From Xiamenia xianingshaonis (GTDB lineage Bacteria > Actinomycetota > Coriobacteriia > Coriobacteriales > Eggerthellaceae): a stretch of DNA of 64,000 nt. Positions 1 through 9,536 of the stretch are shown piece by piece. The translations under genes and the position numbers were made by a program. The DNA lies in NCBI RefSeq assembly GCF_017945865.1, contig NZ_CP072829.1, positions 1,550,001 to 1,614,000 on the forward strand. Reading direction: 5' to 3'. The notes under the pieces are model-generated. The model was given only the letters and a program-made list of their open reading frames with translations. It had not been told where the DNA came from and did not search any database. Positions within the stretch are counted from its first letter, which is position 1; the number at the start of each line of letters is the position of its first letter.

Positions 1-530
1 GCAGCCTTGCCAAGCTTGCGACGGACGCGCTCGCCTTCGTAGCGAATGCCCTTGCCCTTGTACGGCTCGGGCTTGCGCCATTTGCGGATGTTGGCCGCCA
101 CCTGGCCGACCGCTTCTTTCGAGGGGCCGGAAACGACGATCTCGGTCTGGCTGGGCACCTCGAACGTGATGTTGTCGGGAGCCTCGACCAAAACGGGGTG
201 CGAATAGCCGAGCTGCATCTCCAGGTCCTTGCCCTTGAGCGCGGCGCGGTAGCCGACGCCGACGAGCTGCAGCTTCTTCGAGAAGCCCTTCTCGACGCCT
301 TCGACCATGTTGGCGATGAGCGTGCGGGTCAGGCCGTGGAAGCTGCGGGCTTCGCGGGAATCGTCCGGACGCGAGACGATGATCTCGTCGCCCTCCTGCT
401 TGATGCTCATCATGGGCTGGAACGTGCGCGTCAATTCGCCCTTCGGGCCCTTTGCGGTGACGGTGCTGCCGTCGATGGTTACCGTAACGCTTGCGGGAAC
501 GGTAATGGGCTGCTTGCCGATACGAGACAT
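1..530 (-). CDS. rplF: 50S ribosomal protein L6, 3' end outside window
   Basis: L6 binds 23S rRNA near the sarcin-ricin loop and the factor-binding site of the large subunit. The visible 176 residues begin [19 protein letters not shown] and include the second L6 domain with [16 protein letters not shown], a typical family signature. The C-terminus runs off the left edge. It follows rpsH by 18 bases, the standard spc-operon order. Confidence 0.96.
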   Translation of the reverse strand, partial: MSRIGKQPITVPASVTVTIDGSTVTAKGPKGELTRTFQPMMSIKQEGDEIIVSRPDDSREARSFHGLTRTLIANMVEGVEKGFSKKLQLVGVGYRAALKGKDLEMQLGYSHPVLVEAPDNITFEVPSQTEIVVSGPSKEAVGQVAANIRKWRKPEPYKGKGIRYEGERVRRKLGKA

Positions 531-548
531 ATCAAACCCTCCTGTCCG

Positions 549-947
549 TTACCAAATGTAGGCAACGACTTCGCCGCCGATGCCTCGTTTACGTGCGTCA
601 CGGTCGGTCATAACGCCGTTGCTGGTAGAAATGATTGCGGTGCCGAGGCCGCCGAGCACGCGGGGCAGCTCGTCCTTGCCGGCATAGATGCGCAGGCCGG
701 GCTTGGAGATGCGCTTGATGCCGCGAATGATGCGGGCCTTCTTCTCGCCGTACTTGAGCGTGATCTCGAGGGTGCCGCGAGGCTCGCCGTCGATGATCTC
801 GAATCCCTGCACATAACCCTCTTCGGTCATGATGCGGGCGATCTCAACAAGCTTCTTGCTTGTAGGCATGGACACGGTGTCCTTGCCGGCAGAGTTAGCG
901 TTACGCACGCGCGTAAGCATGTCTGCGATGGGATCGGTCATGGTCAT
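549..947 (-). CDS. rpsH: 30S ribosomal protein S8
   Basis: S8 is a primary 16S rRNA binder and, in many bacteria, the translational regulator of the spc operon. The 132-residue product begins [18 protein letters not shown] and ends with the family-typical [11 protein letters not shown]. The ATG at 947 is preceded by GGAG with nine bases between. An ATG two codons downstream is possible, and a longer open frame upstream has no family similarity. Confidence 0.96.
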   Translation of the reverse strand: MTMTDPIADMLTRVRNANSAGKDTVSMPTSKKLVEIARIMTEEGYVQGFEIIDGEPRGTLEITLKYGEKKARIIRGIKRISKPGLRIYAGKDELPRVLGGLGTAIISTSNGVMTDRDARKRGIGGEVVAYIW

Positions 948-1056
948 AGTGTGTTTCTCCTTTGGTTCGTGATGAGCGTCACGACCCGGTTCGTCAGCGC
1001 CCGTAGCGCTTCCGCCTTCGTCGTGGCCCACCCAACTTGACGGTTGCTGCGGCTGA

Positions 1057-1242
1057 TTACCAGGAAGCCTTCGTCACGCCGGGCAGTTCGCCTTTGTTGG
1101 CCATCTCGCGCAAGCACACGCGGCACAGGCCGAACTTGCGGTAGTAGGAACGCGGGCGTCCGCAACGCGTGCAGCGATTGTGCTGGCGCGTCGAGAATTT
1201 CGGCTCGCGCTTGGCCTTAGCGATCATCGATTTCTTTGCCAT
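1057..1242 (-). CDS. rpsN: 30S ribosomal protein S14, zinc (type Z)
   Basis: The 61-residue product begins [20 protein letters not shown] and has two CxxC pairs (CTRCG and CRVCL), so it is the zinc-binding short S14 used in the 30S head. The start is set by an AGAAGGAA-type ribosome site just upstream. It is separated from rplE by about 250 bases, whereas in most spc operons these genes nearly touch. That gap holds its own promoter candidate (see 1397-1425). Confidence 0.96.
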   Translation of the reverse strand: MAKKSMIAKAKREPKFSTRQHNRCTRCGRPRSYYRKFGLCRVCLREMANKGELPGVTKASW

Positions 1243-1337
1243 GCATTTCCTTCTTTCTTTTTCTTGGGAGTCGGCTGGCACACCGAGCCTCCCGCCTGCA
1301 GGTTTGTCCTTACGGCAAAAGACGCAAATGACACTTC

Positions 1338-1356
1338 GCATTACAGAATAATGCGG
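1338..1356 (-). other. short hairpin overlapping an inverted-repeat arm
   Basis: Perfect 7-bp stem (CGCATTA / TAATGCG) with a 5-base loop in the rpsN leader. Its promoter-proximal arm shares bases 1352-1356 with the long inverted repeat 1352-1367/1439-1454, so the two structures are mutually exclusive in a read-through transcript. Confidence 0.5.
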
Positions 1357-1454
1357 ACTGTCGAATGCGCCGCTGCATAAAGCGCAGCAACCGGATATGA
1401 TACTCGGTACGGCCGCGCATCACAAGCGCACACAGAAACATTCGACAATCCGCA
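1352..1454. repeat. 16-bp inverted repeat flanking a promoter
   Basis: TGCGGACTGTCGAATG at 1352-1367 is the reverse complement of 1439-1454 at 15 of 16 positions. The single difference becomes a G-U pair in RNA. The 71 bases between the arms contain the leftward promoter candidate for rpsN. It could be an RNA stem in read-through transcripts, an invertible promoter cassette, or a decayed miniature element. No recombinase gene is adjacent. Confidence 0.6.
1397..1425 (-). promoter_or_regulatory. internal promoter for rpsN-rpsH-rplF
   Basis: On the minus strand a -35 TTGTGA (1420-1425), a 17-base spacer and a -10 TATCAT (1397-1402) form a good housekeeping promoter. Transcription would start near 1390, giving a leader of about 150 bases before rpsN. 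It lies between the arms of the 16-bp inverted repeat. Confidence 0.55.
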
Positions 1455-1459
1455 GCATT

Positions 1460-1484
1460 CCGGCCGCCTGTGGCAGGCGGCCGG
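1460..1484 (-). terminator. strong hairpin after rplE, no T tract
   Basis: A 10-bp perfect GC stem (CCGGCCGCCT / AGGCGGCCGG) with a 5-base loop lies ten bases downstream of the rplE stop. No T run follows, so it is more likely a partial attenuator, an RNA-stability element or a processing site between rplE and rpsN than a full terminator. Confidence 0.45.
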
Positions 1485-1493
1485 ACGGGCATG

Positions 1494-2045
<552 letters not shown>

Positions 2046-2132
2046 GGCAACCTTCCTTTCGATGAATTAAACCAAGGATTTCCGACCCTCGGTCCCCCGC
2101 CGGCGCGAACCGGCGGGGGTCATGGACACTGA

Positions 2133-2450
2133 CTAGTCGATGGTGGCGTTGCACTTCTTGCAGAAGCGCACGCGCTTGCCGTTCTCCTCGCGCTTGCCGA
2201 CGCGGGTCGGCTGGCCGCAGGAGGGGCACACGAGCATGACGTTGGAAACCTGGATGGGGGCATCAATGCTCACGATGCCGCCCTGGGGGTTTTGCTGCGT
2301 GGGGCGCATGGACTTCTTCGCAACGTTGACGTTCTTGACGACGACGCGATGCAGCTTCGGCAGAGCGCGAGTGACCTCGCCTTCCTTGCCCTTGTCCTTG
2401 CCGGCGATAACGCGGACCTTGTCGCCCTTCTTGATCTTCATGGAATTCAT
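2133..2450 (-). CDS. rplX: 50S ribosomal protein L24
   Basis: L24 is an early assembly protein of the large subunit. The N-terminal KOW motif ([20 protein letters not shown]) is intact, and a C-terminal CPSCG...CKKC pair suggests zinc binding. The chosen ATG at 2450 follows GGAGG with eight bases between. The open frame extends back to a GTG that lies inside that ribosome site and is unlikely to be used. An ATG at 2441 remains possible. Confidence 0.95.
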   Translation of the reverse strand: MNSMKIKKGDKVRVIAGKDKGKEGEVTRALPKLHRVVVKNVNVAKKSMRPTQQNPQGGIVSIDAPIQVSNVMLVCPSCGQPTRVGKREENGKRVRFCKKCNATID

Positions 2451-2463
2451 CTGGCACACCTCC

Positions 2464-2832
2464 CTACAGCGTTTCCGGTGCCAACGACACGATCTTCATG
2501 TACTTCTTGTCGCGCAGCTCGCGGGCGACAGGCCCGAAGATACGGGTGCCGCGCGGCTGGCCGTTGTTGTCGATCAGCACGCAGGCGTTCTGGTCGAAAC
2601 GGATGTAGCTGCCGTCGCTGCGACGGACTTCCTTCTTCACGCGCACGATGACGCAGCGCACCACGTCGCCCTTCTTCACGTTGGAATTGGGCATGGCTTC
2701 TTTCACGCTGCAAATGATGACGTCACCAAGCCCTGCGTAGCGGCGCTTCGAGCCGCCCAGGACCTTGATGCACTGCACCTTGCGCGCGCCGGAGTTGTCG
2801 GCAACGGCAAGCCTGGTTTGCATCTGAATCAT
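2464..2832 (-). CDS. rplN: 50S ribosomal protein L14
   Basis: The 122 residues match the canonical L14 length. It begins [20 protein letters not shown], with the family block VADNSGAR and the later [10 protein letters not shown] segment. L14 sits at the subunit interface in bridge B5/B8. The stop is 13 bases before rplX. Confidence 0.96.
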   Translation of the reverse strand: MIQMQTRLAVADNSGARKVQCIKVLGGSKRRYAGLGDVIICSVKEAMPNSNVKKGDVVRCVIVRVKKEVRRSDGSYIRFDQNACVLIDNNGQPRGTRIFGPVARELRDKKYMKIVSLAPETL

Positions 2833-2886
2833 GACATACCTAACTTTCTTCTCAGCAATCGTCCAAGTCTGTGTGCTTGGAGAGGA

Positions 2887-3147
2887 TTACTTGGCCTTCT
2901 CAACGATGCGAACCAGACGCCAGCGCTTCATCTTGGACAGCGGGCGCGTCTCCATGATGAGGACGGTGTCGCCGATGCCGGCTTCGTTCTTCTCGTCATG
3001 GGCGTGGAACTTCTTAGTGGTCGTCATCATCTTCTTGTATACCGGATGCGGCTTGCGCTCCTCGACCTTCACGACGATGGTCTTGTCGTTGACGTCGCTG
3101 ACCACGACGCCCTGGCGCATTTTGCGGGCATTGCGCTCTTCGCTCAT
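2887..3147 (-). CDS. rpsQ: 30S ribosomal protein S17
   Basis: An 86-residue OB-fold protein beginning [18 protein letters not shown]. It includes [20 protein letters not shown] and a [18 protein letters not shown] block near the C-terminus, both typical of S17. It is a primary 16S binder in the 30S body and lies between rpmC and rplN. Confidence 0.96.
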   Translation of the reverse strand: MSEERNARKMRQGVVVSDVNDKTIVVKVEERKPHPVYKKMMTTTKKFHAHDEKNEAGIGDTVLIMETRPLSKMKRWRLVRIVEKAK

Positions 3148-3168
3148 GAATATCCTACCTTCCTAGCT

Positions 3169-3363
3169 TTAAGCGTTCAGCTCGCGCGCACGCATTTCGG
3201 TCAACAAACGGGCGATGTCCTTCTTGACGAGCTTCACGCGAGAGGTGTTGTCAAGCTGGCTGGTCGCCATCTGGAAGCGCAGATTGAAAAGCTCGGCACG
3301 CGCTTCCTTGAGTTTTGCCTGCAATTCCTCGGCAGACAGCTCACGGATCTCTGCTGCTTTCAT
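3169..3363 (-). CDS. rpmC: 50S ribosomal protein L29
   Basis: A 64-residue two-helix protein beginning [20 protein letters not shown] with the family motif [14 protein letters not shown]29 borders the polypeptide exit tunnel and is part of the docking site for trigger factor and SRP. The start abuts the rplP stop (3363/3364), so translation is coupled. Confidence 0.96.
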   Translation of the reverse strand: MKAAEIRELSAEELQAKLKEARAELFNLRFQMATSQLDNTSRVKLVKKDIARLLTEMRARELNA

Positions 3364-3786
3364 TTACTCCTGCCCTTCCGTCTCACGCGTCACGATCTTG
3401 CACTTGATCGGCAGCTTGTTGATGGCCAGACGAAGGGCTTCCTTCGCCGTGGCCTCGTCGACGCCGGCGATCTCGAACATGATGCGGCCCGGCTTCACGA
3501 CGGCGACCCAAGCCTCCGGGTTGCCCTTGCCCGAGCCCATGCGGGTTTCGGCGGGCTTTTTCGTGATGGGCTTGTCGGGGAAGATGTCGATCCACACCTT
3601 GCCGCCACGCTTCATGTAACGGGTCATGGCGATACGGGCGGCCTCGATCTGGCGGTTGGTGATCCAGTGGGCTTCGAGGGCCTGAATGCCATAGTCGCCG
3701 AAGTTGAGCTTGGTACCGCCCTTGGCGCGGCCCTTCATGGAGCCGCGTTGCACCTTGCGGTGCTTCACACGCTTAGGTACGAGCAT
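3364..3786 (-). CDS. rplP: 50S ribosomal protein L16
   Basis: A 140-residue protein beginning [20 protein letters not shown]. It contains [19 protein letters not shown]-like sequence (here [19 protein letters not shown]), which contacts A-site tRNA in the 50S. Its start immediately follows the rpsC stop (3787). Confidence 0.96.
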   Translation of the reverse strand: MLVPKRVKHRKVQRGSMKGRAKGGTKLNFGDYGIQALEAHWITNRQIEAARIAMTRYMKRGGKVWIDIFPDKPITKKPAETRMGSGKGNPEAWVAVVKPGRIMFEIAGVDEATAKEALRLAINKLPIKCKIVTRETEGQE

Positions 3787-4506
3787 TTATTTGCGCCCCC
3801 TGTCGTTGCGGTCGTTGCGGTTGTTGCGACGGCGCTCGGGACGACCCGTCCCCTCAAGCGCCGGATGGGTGAGCTTCTGGCCCGGCAGAACCTCGCCGTG
3901 GTACACCCACACCTGCACGCCGATGGAGCCCATCGTGGTGGCAGCGGTGCAGAAGCCGTAGTCGATCTTCGCACGCAGGGTGTGCAGCGGCACGCGGCCT
4001 TCGCGGTACCACTCGCGGCGGCTCATTTCAGCGCCGCCCAAACGGCCGGAGCACTGGATTCGGATGCCCTGGGCGCCGGACTTGCGGGCGGACTGCACGG
4101 CCTTGCGCATCGCGCGGCGGAAGGCCACGCGGCCCTCGAGCTGCTCGGCGACGGACTGGGCAATGAGCTGCGCGTCCAGCTCGGGACGCTTTACCTCGAC
4201 GACTTCCACGTTCACAGGACCGCCGACGATCTTTTCCAGGTCCTTGCGCAGCGCGTCGATCTCCACGCCCTTCTTGCCGATGACGACGCCGGGGCGGGCC
4301 GTGGTGATGGCGATCTTCACTTTGTCGCCGGCGCGCTCGATCTCGACCTTCGAGACGGCGGCGCGGGCAAGCTTCTTGTCAAGGAAGCGGCGAATGGCGA
4401 TGTCGTTGGCGAGGTTGCTCGCATAGTCTTTGTCGGCATACCAGCGGCTGCGCCAATCTTCGGTGATGCCAAGGCGGAACCCGGTAGGGCTAACTTTCTG
4501 ACCCAT
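3787..4506 (-). CDS. rpsC: 30S ribosomal protein S3
   Basis: A 239-residue protein beginning [18 protein letters not shown]. It has an N-terminal KH domain ([15 protein letters not shown]) and the C-terminal S3 domain, and ends in a basic Arg/Asn-rich tail ([15 protein letters not shown]). It forms the mRNA entry channel with S4 and S5. The upstream frame extension of 43 codons has no family similarity and lies within rplV. Confidence 0.96.
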   Translation of the reverse strand: MGQKVSPTGFRLGITEDWRSRWYADKDYASNLANDIAIRRFLDKKLARAAVSKVEIERAGDKVKIAITTARPGVVIGKKGVEIDALRKDLEKIVGGPVNVEVVEVKRPELDAQLIAQSVAEQLEGRVAFRRAMRKAVQSARKSGAQGIRIQCSGRLGGAEMSRREWYREGRVPLHTLRAKIDYGFCTAATTMGSIGVQVWVYHGEVLPGQKLTHPALEGTGRPERRRNNRNDRNDRGRK

Positions 4507-4511
4507 GAATC

Positions 4512-4853
4512 CTAGGCCTCCTCTCGCGGTGCAACGATGATGGTGATGTGGCTGGTGCGCTTGCGGATCGGGGATGCCGAACCCTTGGCGCGGGGACGAA
4601 TACGCTTCATGGTGGGGCCTTCGTCCACGTAGCATGCCTTCACCACGAGGGATTCCGGACGCACGTGATGCAGGTTCTCAGCGTTGGCCACGGCGGAATT
4701 CAAGGTCTTTTGCACGACCTCGGAGGCGCCGCGATTCGTGAAGGTCAGAATCTCGTTGGCAGCCACGACGGACTTGCCGCGAATGAGATCGACGACGACA
4801 CGGCACTTGCGGGGCGAAATGCGGACGTGGCGCGTGATTGCTTTAGCTTCCAT
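4512..4853 (-). CDS. rplV: 50S ribosomal protein L22
   Basis: A 113-residue protein beginning [20 protein letters not shown]. The C-terminal beta hairpin that lines the exit tunnel ([18 protein letters not shown]) is present. Only five bases separate it from rpsC. Confidence 0.96.
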   Translation of the reverse strand: MEAKAITRHVRISPRKCRVVVDLIRGKSVVAANEILTFTNRGASEVVQKTLNSAVANAENLHHVRPESLVVKACYVDEGPTMKRIRPRAKGSASPIRKRTSHITIIVAPREEA

Positions 4854-4864
4854 TGTTCACCCCT

Positions 4865-5140
4865 CTACTTTCTCTTACCCTTGTCGGCAGAATGTCCCCT
4901 GAACGTACGGGTGGGGGCGAACTCGCCGAGCTTGTGGCCGACCATCGATTCGGTGATGTAAACCGGCACATGCTTGCGGCCGTCATGGACGGCGATGGTA
5001 TGGCCGACCATTTCCGGGAAGATGGTGCTGGCGCGGGACCAGGTCTTGACAACGTTCTTCTCGCCTTCGGCGTTCATCTTCTCGATGCGCTCAAGAAGTC
5101 GCGGCTCGACGAAAGGACCTTTCTTCAAACTTCTACTCAC
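4865..5140 (-). CDS. rpsS: 30S ribosomal protein S19
   Basis: A 91-residue protein beginning [20 protein letters not shown] and containing [16 protein letters not shown], the conserved S19 signature. It sits in the 30S head with S13. It lies between rplB and rplV in standard order. Confidence 0.96.
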   Translation of the reverse strand: MSRSLKKGPFVEPRLLERIEKMNAEGEKNVVKTWSRASTIFPEMVGHTIAVHDGRKHVPVYITESMVGHKLGEFAPTRTFRGHSADKGKRK

Positions 5141-5162
5141 TATTACTCCTTAACGCTTTGCG

Positions 5163-5993
5163 CTACTTCTTGCGACGACGAATGATCAGACGGCTCGAAG
5201 CCTTCTTCTTGTTGCGCGTGCGATGACCCTTCGTGGGCACGCCCCAGGGAGAAACGGGATGACGGCCAGACGTCTTGTTCTTGCCTTCGCCGCCGCCATG
5301 GGGATGGTCGACCGGGTTCATGACGGTGCCGCGGACGGTCGGACGGATGCCGCGCCAGCGATTGCGGCCGGCCTTGCCGATCTTGATGTTGGAGTGTTCC
5401 GCGTTGCCGACCTCGCCGATGGTGGCGCGGCAGGTGAGCAGCACGCGGCGCATTTCAGAAGAGGGCATGCGCAGGATGGCGTACTTGCCTTCCTTGCCCA
5501 TGAGCTGGACGCTCGTGCCAGCGGAACGCGCGATGGCCGCGCCCTTGCCCGGCTGCAGCTCGATGGCGTGCACCAGCGTGCCGACGGGGATGTTCGCGAG
5601 CGGCATGGCGTTGCCAGGCTTGATGTCCACATCCGGGCCGCTGACGACCGTGTCGCCGACCATGAGGCCCTTCGGATGCAAGATGTAGCGCTTCTCGCCG
5701 TCCACGTAGTGGAGCAGGGCGATGCGGGCGCTGCGATTGGGGTCGTATTCAATGGTTGCGACTTTCGCAGGAACGCCGTCTTTGTTGCGCTTGAAGTCAA
5801 TGATGCGGTAACGACGCTTCACGCCGCCGCCCTTGTGGCGCGTCGTGATGCGGCCGTTGTTGTTGCGCCCCGCCTTCTTCGGCAGCGGCGCAAGCAGCGA
5901 CTTTTCCGGCTTCGACGTGGTGATTTCGGCAAAGTCCGAAACCGTTTGGAAGCGTCGGCCGGGACTGGTCGGCTTGTACTGCTTTACTCCCAT
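5163..5993 (-). CDS. rplB: 50S ribosomal protein L2
   Basis: A 276-residue protein beginning [20 protein letters not shown]. It ends with the peptidyl-transferase-associated block [20 protein letters not shown] and a basic tail. The AAGGACCAGAGC leader supports the ATG at 5993. In almost all bacteria rplB directly follows rplW; here rplW is 10 kb away, and rplB begins a new transcription unit with a long leader. Confidence 0.96.
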   Translation of the reverse strand: MGVKQYKPTSPGRRFQTVSDFAEITTSKPEKSLLAPLPKKAGRNNNGRITTRHKGGGVKRRYRIIDFKRNKDGVPAKVATIEYDPNRSARIALLHYVDGEKRYILHPKGLMVGDTVVSGPDVDIKPGNAMPLANIPVGTLVHAIELQPGKGAAIARSAGTSVQLMGKEGKYAILRMPSSEMRRVLLTCRATIGEVGNAEHSNIKIGKAGRNRWRGIRPTVRGTVMNPVDHPHGGGEGKNKTSGRHPVSPWGVPTKGHRTRNKKKASSRLIIRRRKK

Positions 5994-6183
5994 GCTCTGG
6001 TCCTTTCTACGGGCGTCCGCGCCTGCCCGCGCGCAACCCTTTTGTGCGCAAGCGTGTCGCTCCGCCCTGGTTTGGATGCTCGCTCGCGCGCCTCTCCGCA
6101 CCCCGAGACATCCTCGTACAGGTCGTGGAAACCGATGGCCGAAAGCGGACGTGGGGAGGCTTGTCCGCATTGACGCCGGCTTT

Positions 6184-6212
6184 CCACGCGCCCGGGTGTA
6201 TCCATACACCCG
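6184..6212 (-). promoter_or_regulatory. palindromic element shared with the rpsL leader
   Basis: The core CGGGTGTATCCATACACCCG (6193-6212) has 9-bp arms around a CC centre. With flanking CCACGCGCC it matches 21113-21140, upstream of rpsL, at most positions (shared block TATCCATA with CCCGGG and CCACGC). Here it falls about 10-40 bases downstream of the predicted start of the rplB transcript, so it could act as DNA operator or RNA hairpin. Confidence 0.6.
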
Positions 6213-6227
6213 AAGACACAAAGCAGC

Positions 6228-6256
6228 AGTTTAAGGGAAGCGGGCGGTTGCGGCAA
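6228..6256 (-). promoter_or_regulatory. promoter candidate for the rplB unit
   Basis: Minus-strand -35 TTGCCG (6251-6256), a 17-base spacer and -10 TAAACT (6228-6233), each four of six matches to consensus. The leader would be about 230 bases. Confidence 0.42.
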
Positions 6257-6339
6257 GGACGAATCGCCGAAAGGAGACGGGCGTCGCAAAGGATCCATTG
6301 CTCGTCCACAAATCGAAACGCGCCCGAGGGAAACGCCGC

Positions 6340-8490
6340 TTAAAGCACCACGGGGTCGTGGGGCGAGGCGGTGAAGACCTCGAAGCCCTCGTCGGTGACG
6401 ACGCCGAAATCTTCGAGCCGCATGCCGAACTCGCCTTCCTGGTAGATGCCCGGCTCGACGGTGACGACGTTGCCTGCAACGAGCGCGTCGGGATTGCGCG
6501 GCGAGAGGTTCGGCAGCTCATGGACGTCGATGCCGACGCCGTGCCCAAGGCCGTGCCCCATCGCCCCGCCGAAGCCGCCCGACTCCAAGACCGATTCGGC
6601 CAGCTCGTGCATGGCCTTGCCCGTCACGCCGGGGCGCAACGCGGCCTCCACGGCCTCGTTGGCCTGCCGAATGGTCTGATAGGCCGAGCGCAGACGCGGC
6701 GCCGGATCGCCGAGAAACACCGTGCGCGTCATGTCCGAGCAGTAGCCGAACGCCCGAGCGCCGAAGTCGAGCACGACGCACATGCCCGATTCGAGCCGCG
6801 TGTCGCCTGCAATGGCATGCGGGCTGGCCGCATGGGCGCCGGCGGCCACGATCGACGAAAACGCCAGGCCCTGGGCGCCTTGGCGCAGCATGAAGTCCTC
6901 CAGCTCCCTCTGAACCTCGCGCTCGGTCATGCCAGGGCGCATGAATCCGACGATGTGGGCAAACGCCGCGTCGGTAATGGCCTGGGCGGCCCGCATTCGC
7001 GCGACCTCGGACCGCGACTTCACGGCGCGCAGGCGCAACACCGCCTGCGAGGTCTCCTTCAGCTTGAGCGGGGCCTTCTGCTTGGCGACCTCGGATCGAA
7101 GCGCACGGAACTCAGCCAAGGTCATGGAGTCTTCAATGGCGAGCGCGGCAGGTTTTGTGCGCTTGAACAACGAAGCCGACGCCGCAGCCGGAGCAACCGA
7201 TCGCACGGCGAACGCGCCATGGGACGTGCGCTCGACGCTGACCGAAACGCCTTCGGCGCGCGCCGCAGCCGACCGGGCCGCGCTTTCATAGCGGCTGTCG
7301 GTATGCAGCACGGCCGCCGACCCCGTCACCAGAAGGCCGTGGGCCGCCTCGTCGTCGAACACGTCATCGAAGGCCGTCAGCCACGCGACGTTCGACGTCG
7401 ACCGCACGAGCATCGCATCCGCGCCCTGCTCGGCAAGAACAGCGCGCAGCGCACCGAGGCGCCGGCTTTGCGCTTCGGGATCGTCAAGCGCGGCAGCGTC
7501 CGGCTGCGGCAGGACGGCCGGACAGGCAGGCTCTTCCATGCGTGGCTGGTCGACCGGCAGGGCTGGCTCTTCCTGCGGCAAGTCTACCGACAAAGCAGGC
7601 TCTTCCGCTTCGGAGGCGGCAGGAGCAAAAGGCTCGACGGACGCAGGAGAGAAAGCCTCGACGCGGGCAGCGGCAACAGGCTCGTCGGCACTCGGCGCGG
7701 CGTCTTGTTGCGAGCAGGCCGCCCACGCCAGCGTCAGGTCGAAGCCCTCGAGCACCGCGCTCACCGACGCCGGAAGCTGCGTGGCGGCCTTTGGAGTCTC
7801 GGCGGCAGGCTGTTCGACGTCGGCAGGCTCGTCGGCAAAGGCCGCTTCCAGCTCGCCAGACGCGCCTTCCTGCAACGGTTCGCCGGCCGGCTCCGCATCG
7901 GCGCAGCACGCCGCGTCCTCGCCCTCCGCGTCGGCGACTGCCGGCTCTGGCGCCCGGGCGTCGGCCACGCCCGCCGCTTCCGCGACGGCCGCCGCCCCCG
8001 CCGGCACGACCACCTCGCCATGCGTGGCCCGGTCGGCATAGCCCTCCCCCAAGCGCTCGTTCAGGCCGGCGATCAGCAGATCGAGCGCGTCGCAGTACCC
8101 CTGGAAGCCCCGGCCCTTCACCTGGGCCACGCATGCCGGCGCAATGACCGACACCGCACGAAACGGCTCGCGGGCGTCCACGTTGGAGATGTGCACCTCG
8201 ACGCACGGCACGTCGATCGACCCGAGCGCGTCGCGCAACGCATAGGAGTAATGCGTATGGGCTCCGGGGTTGTACACGATGCCGGCATAGGTCTTGCGAG
8301 CCTCGTGGATAAGCTCGACGAGCTCCGATTCGCTGTTCGACTGGAAACAGTCGACTTCCACGCCGCGCTTCTTCCCATGCTTGCGAACGCGCTTCTCGAG
8401 CTTTTTCAGCGTCTGGCTTCCATAGACGCCCGGCTCGCGTATGCCGAGCATGTCAAGGTTCGGTCCGTTCAACAACAAGTACTTTTTCAT
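6340..8490 (-). CDS. fused 3-dehydroquinate dehydratase (type II) / Xaa-Pro aminopeptidase
   Basis: A 716-residue fusion. Residues 1-150 are a type II dehydroquinase (AroQ, third step of the shikimate pathway): LNGPNLDMLGIREPGVYG with R18 and Y23, N74 in YNPGAHTH, and catalytic H100 in EVHISN followed by R107. Residues 150-340 are an Ala/Glu/Pro-rich linker. Residues 345-716 are an M24 creatinase-fold aminopeptidase (PepP) with all metal ligands visible: D575, D586, H650, E679 and E693. Both halves look active. Separate genes are the rule, often adjacent to each other and to efp, so this is probably a fusion of neighbours. The start at 8490 opens directly with the AroQ strand; the open frame upstream is not conserved. 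Confidence 0.88.
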   Translation of the reverse strand: MKKYLLLNGPNLDMLGIREPGVYGSQTLKKLEKRVRKHGKKRGVEVDCFQSNSESELVELIHEARKTYAGIVYNPGAHTHYSYALRDALGSIDVPCVEVHISNVDAREPFRAVSVIAPACVAQVKGRGFQGYCDALDLLIAGLNERLGEGYADRATHGEVVVPAGAAAVAEAAGVADARAPEPAVADAEGEDAACCADAEPAGEPLQEGASGELEAAFADEPADVEQPAAETPKAATQLPASVSAVLEGFDLTLAWAACSQQDAAPSADEPVAAARVEAFSPASVEPFAPAASEAEEPALSVDLPQEEPALPVDQPRMEEPACPAVLPQPDAAALDDPEAQSRRLGALRAVLAEQGADAMLVRSTSNVAWLTAFDDVFDDEAAHGLLVTGSAAVLHTDSRYESAARSAAARAEGVSVSVERTSHGAFAVRSVAPAAASASLFKRTKPAALAIEDSMTLAEFRALRSEVAKQKAPLKLKETSQAVLRLRAVKSRSEVARMRAAQAITDAAFAHIVGFMRPGMTEREVQRELEDFMLRQGAQGLAFSSIVAAGAHAASPHAIAGDTRLESGMCVVLDFGARAFGYCSDMTRTVFLGDPAPRLRSAYQTIRQANEAVEAALRPGVTGKAMHELAESVLESGGFGGAMGHGLGHGVGIDVHELPNLSPRNPDALVAGNVVTVEPGIYQEGEFGMRLEDFGVVTDEGFEVFTASPHDPVVL

Positions 8491-8539
8491 GGGTGTGCAC
8501 CTCGGAACAGCGCTTCGCTTCGATGACAAAACGCCCTCC

Positions 8540-8545
8540 AGTATA
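8540..8545 (-). promoter_or_regulatory. -10 element for the aroQ-pepP fusion
   Basis: TATACT on the minus strand lies about 50 bases upstream of the fusion start. No good -35 is present at 16-18 bases, so this is a candidate only. Confidence 0.35.
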
Positions 8546-8576
8546 CGCGATCCTCGAGGCTGCGTCCCCTGCGGCC

Positions 8577-9395
8577 TTACGAGACGGCGCCAAGCGCTGG
8601 CGCAAGGGCCAAAGCAGCGCTGCTCTCCCCCGTTCGGCACCGCCGCGCCTCTTCAAGCGCGATCAGGCCTTCTTCGACCAGCCGATCGAGCAGCTCCGCC
8701 CGCTCCAGCTCACGACCGGCCTGCATGCCCGACTCCCAGGCCTGCGACTGCGAAAACGCGCGGTCTTCCTCGTAGCGGCGCACGCTTTCGTTCCAGGAGC
8801 GCGTTGTGCGCACGGCCTCGGCCGCCTTGTCGAGATGCACGACCAGCCCGTCGCACCCGTCGACTTCGCCGGTTTTGAAATACGCCAGAAGCGACGCCAC
8901 CGGCCCCGGCGCCAGCGACAGGTTGCCGTCGGCAGCAAGCACGATGTCAAGCTGGCCGTCGCCGAACGAGACGGAGGCGTCTTCGTCGCACATGCGGCGA
9001 AACGTGTACACGGGGCGGCCGAAACCGAACGGATCGGCCAGGCAGAAAAAGACGTTAAAGACCCGCGGCGCTTCCTCGGGCGTGCATCCCTGCTCGGAAA
9101 ACTCCTGGTCAAAACGGCTGTGGCAAAAGCGCATTCGACGAGCTGCGTCGCCTTCCGGGTCCATGCGCATCTCGACGTAAAACGACGCTTGCGAGTCTTG
9201 CGCCTGGGCCTTGCAGCGCACGGCGCGGCGCTCGGGCGGATACAGCTCGGCCTGGTCGGCGGTGAACTCCACCGACCCGATGCACAGGCGCAGCACGCGT
9301 TCGAGCACTTGGCGGCACAGTTCGGGGTTTTCGTAGAGCACCTGGGCGAACAGGTGCCGGTCTGAGAGGCGGCGCGGGGCAACGGGCATTGGCAT
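8577..9395 (-). CDS. Rpn-like PD-(D/E)XK nuclease (recombination-promoting nuclease/transposase family)
   Basis: A 272-residue protein. The core resembles the PDDEXK_2/Rpn family: a VEMRMDPEGD strand near residue 87 supplies the nuclease acidic residue, followed by FNVFFCLADPFGFGRPVYTF and the SFGDGQLDIVLAADG block, then an ASLLAYFKTGEV segment. The C-terminal third is helical and charged (RELERAELLDRLVEEGL), as in relatives. These nucleases are linked to RecA-independent recombination and genome plasticity. The ATG at 9395 follows AAGGA with eight bases between; an ATG five codons upstream lies inside the ribosome site. The gene is preceded by a phased repeat array and its own promoter. Confidence 0.75.
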   Translation of the reverse strand: MPMPVAPRRLSDRHLFAQVLYENPELCRQVLERVLRLCIGSVEFTADQAELYPPERRAVRCKAQAQDSQASFYVEMRMDPEGDAARRMRFCHSRFDQEFSEQGCTPEEAPRVFNVFFCLADPFGFGRPVYTFRRMCDEDASVSFGDGQLDIVLAADGNLSLAPGPVASLLAYFKTGEVDGCDGLVVHLDKAAEAVRTTRSWNESVRRYEEDRAFSQSQAWESGMQAGRELERAELLDRLVEEGLIALEEARRCRTGESSAALALAPALGAVS

Positions 9396-9536
9396 GACAG
9401 GTCCTTCCATCGAACGGCTCGGGTCCGGACGAAGGCCCGCACGCCGGCAGCGGCAAGCCCGACTGAAGGGAACGAACGAGAGGCAAACCGGACGCTTGCA
9501 GCGGCGGTGTGCGGCGTCCTCCGTCGCGGTGGGCCC

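Larger units (their letters stand above)
5994..6339 (-). promoter_or_regulatory. long rplB leader region
   Basis: About 350 bases without a gene. It contains the promoter candidate at 6228-6256 and the 20-bp palindrome at 6193-6212, which resembles sequence upstream of rpsL. No convincing terminator or leader peptide was seen. Confidence 0.5.

Noticed and set aside
2140-4515. Plus-strand open frame of 791 codons
   Set aside because: Antisense to rplX-rpsC, which are unambiguous.
6193-6212. Rho-independent terminator before rplB
   Set aside because: The 9-bp palindrome has only a 2-base centre and no T tract, so it cannot form a normal terminator loop.
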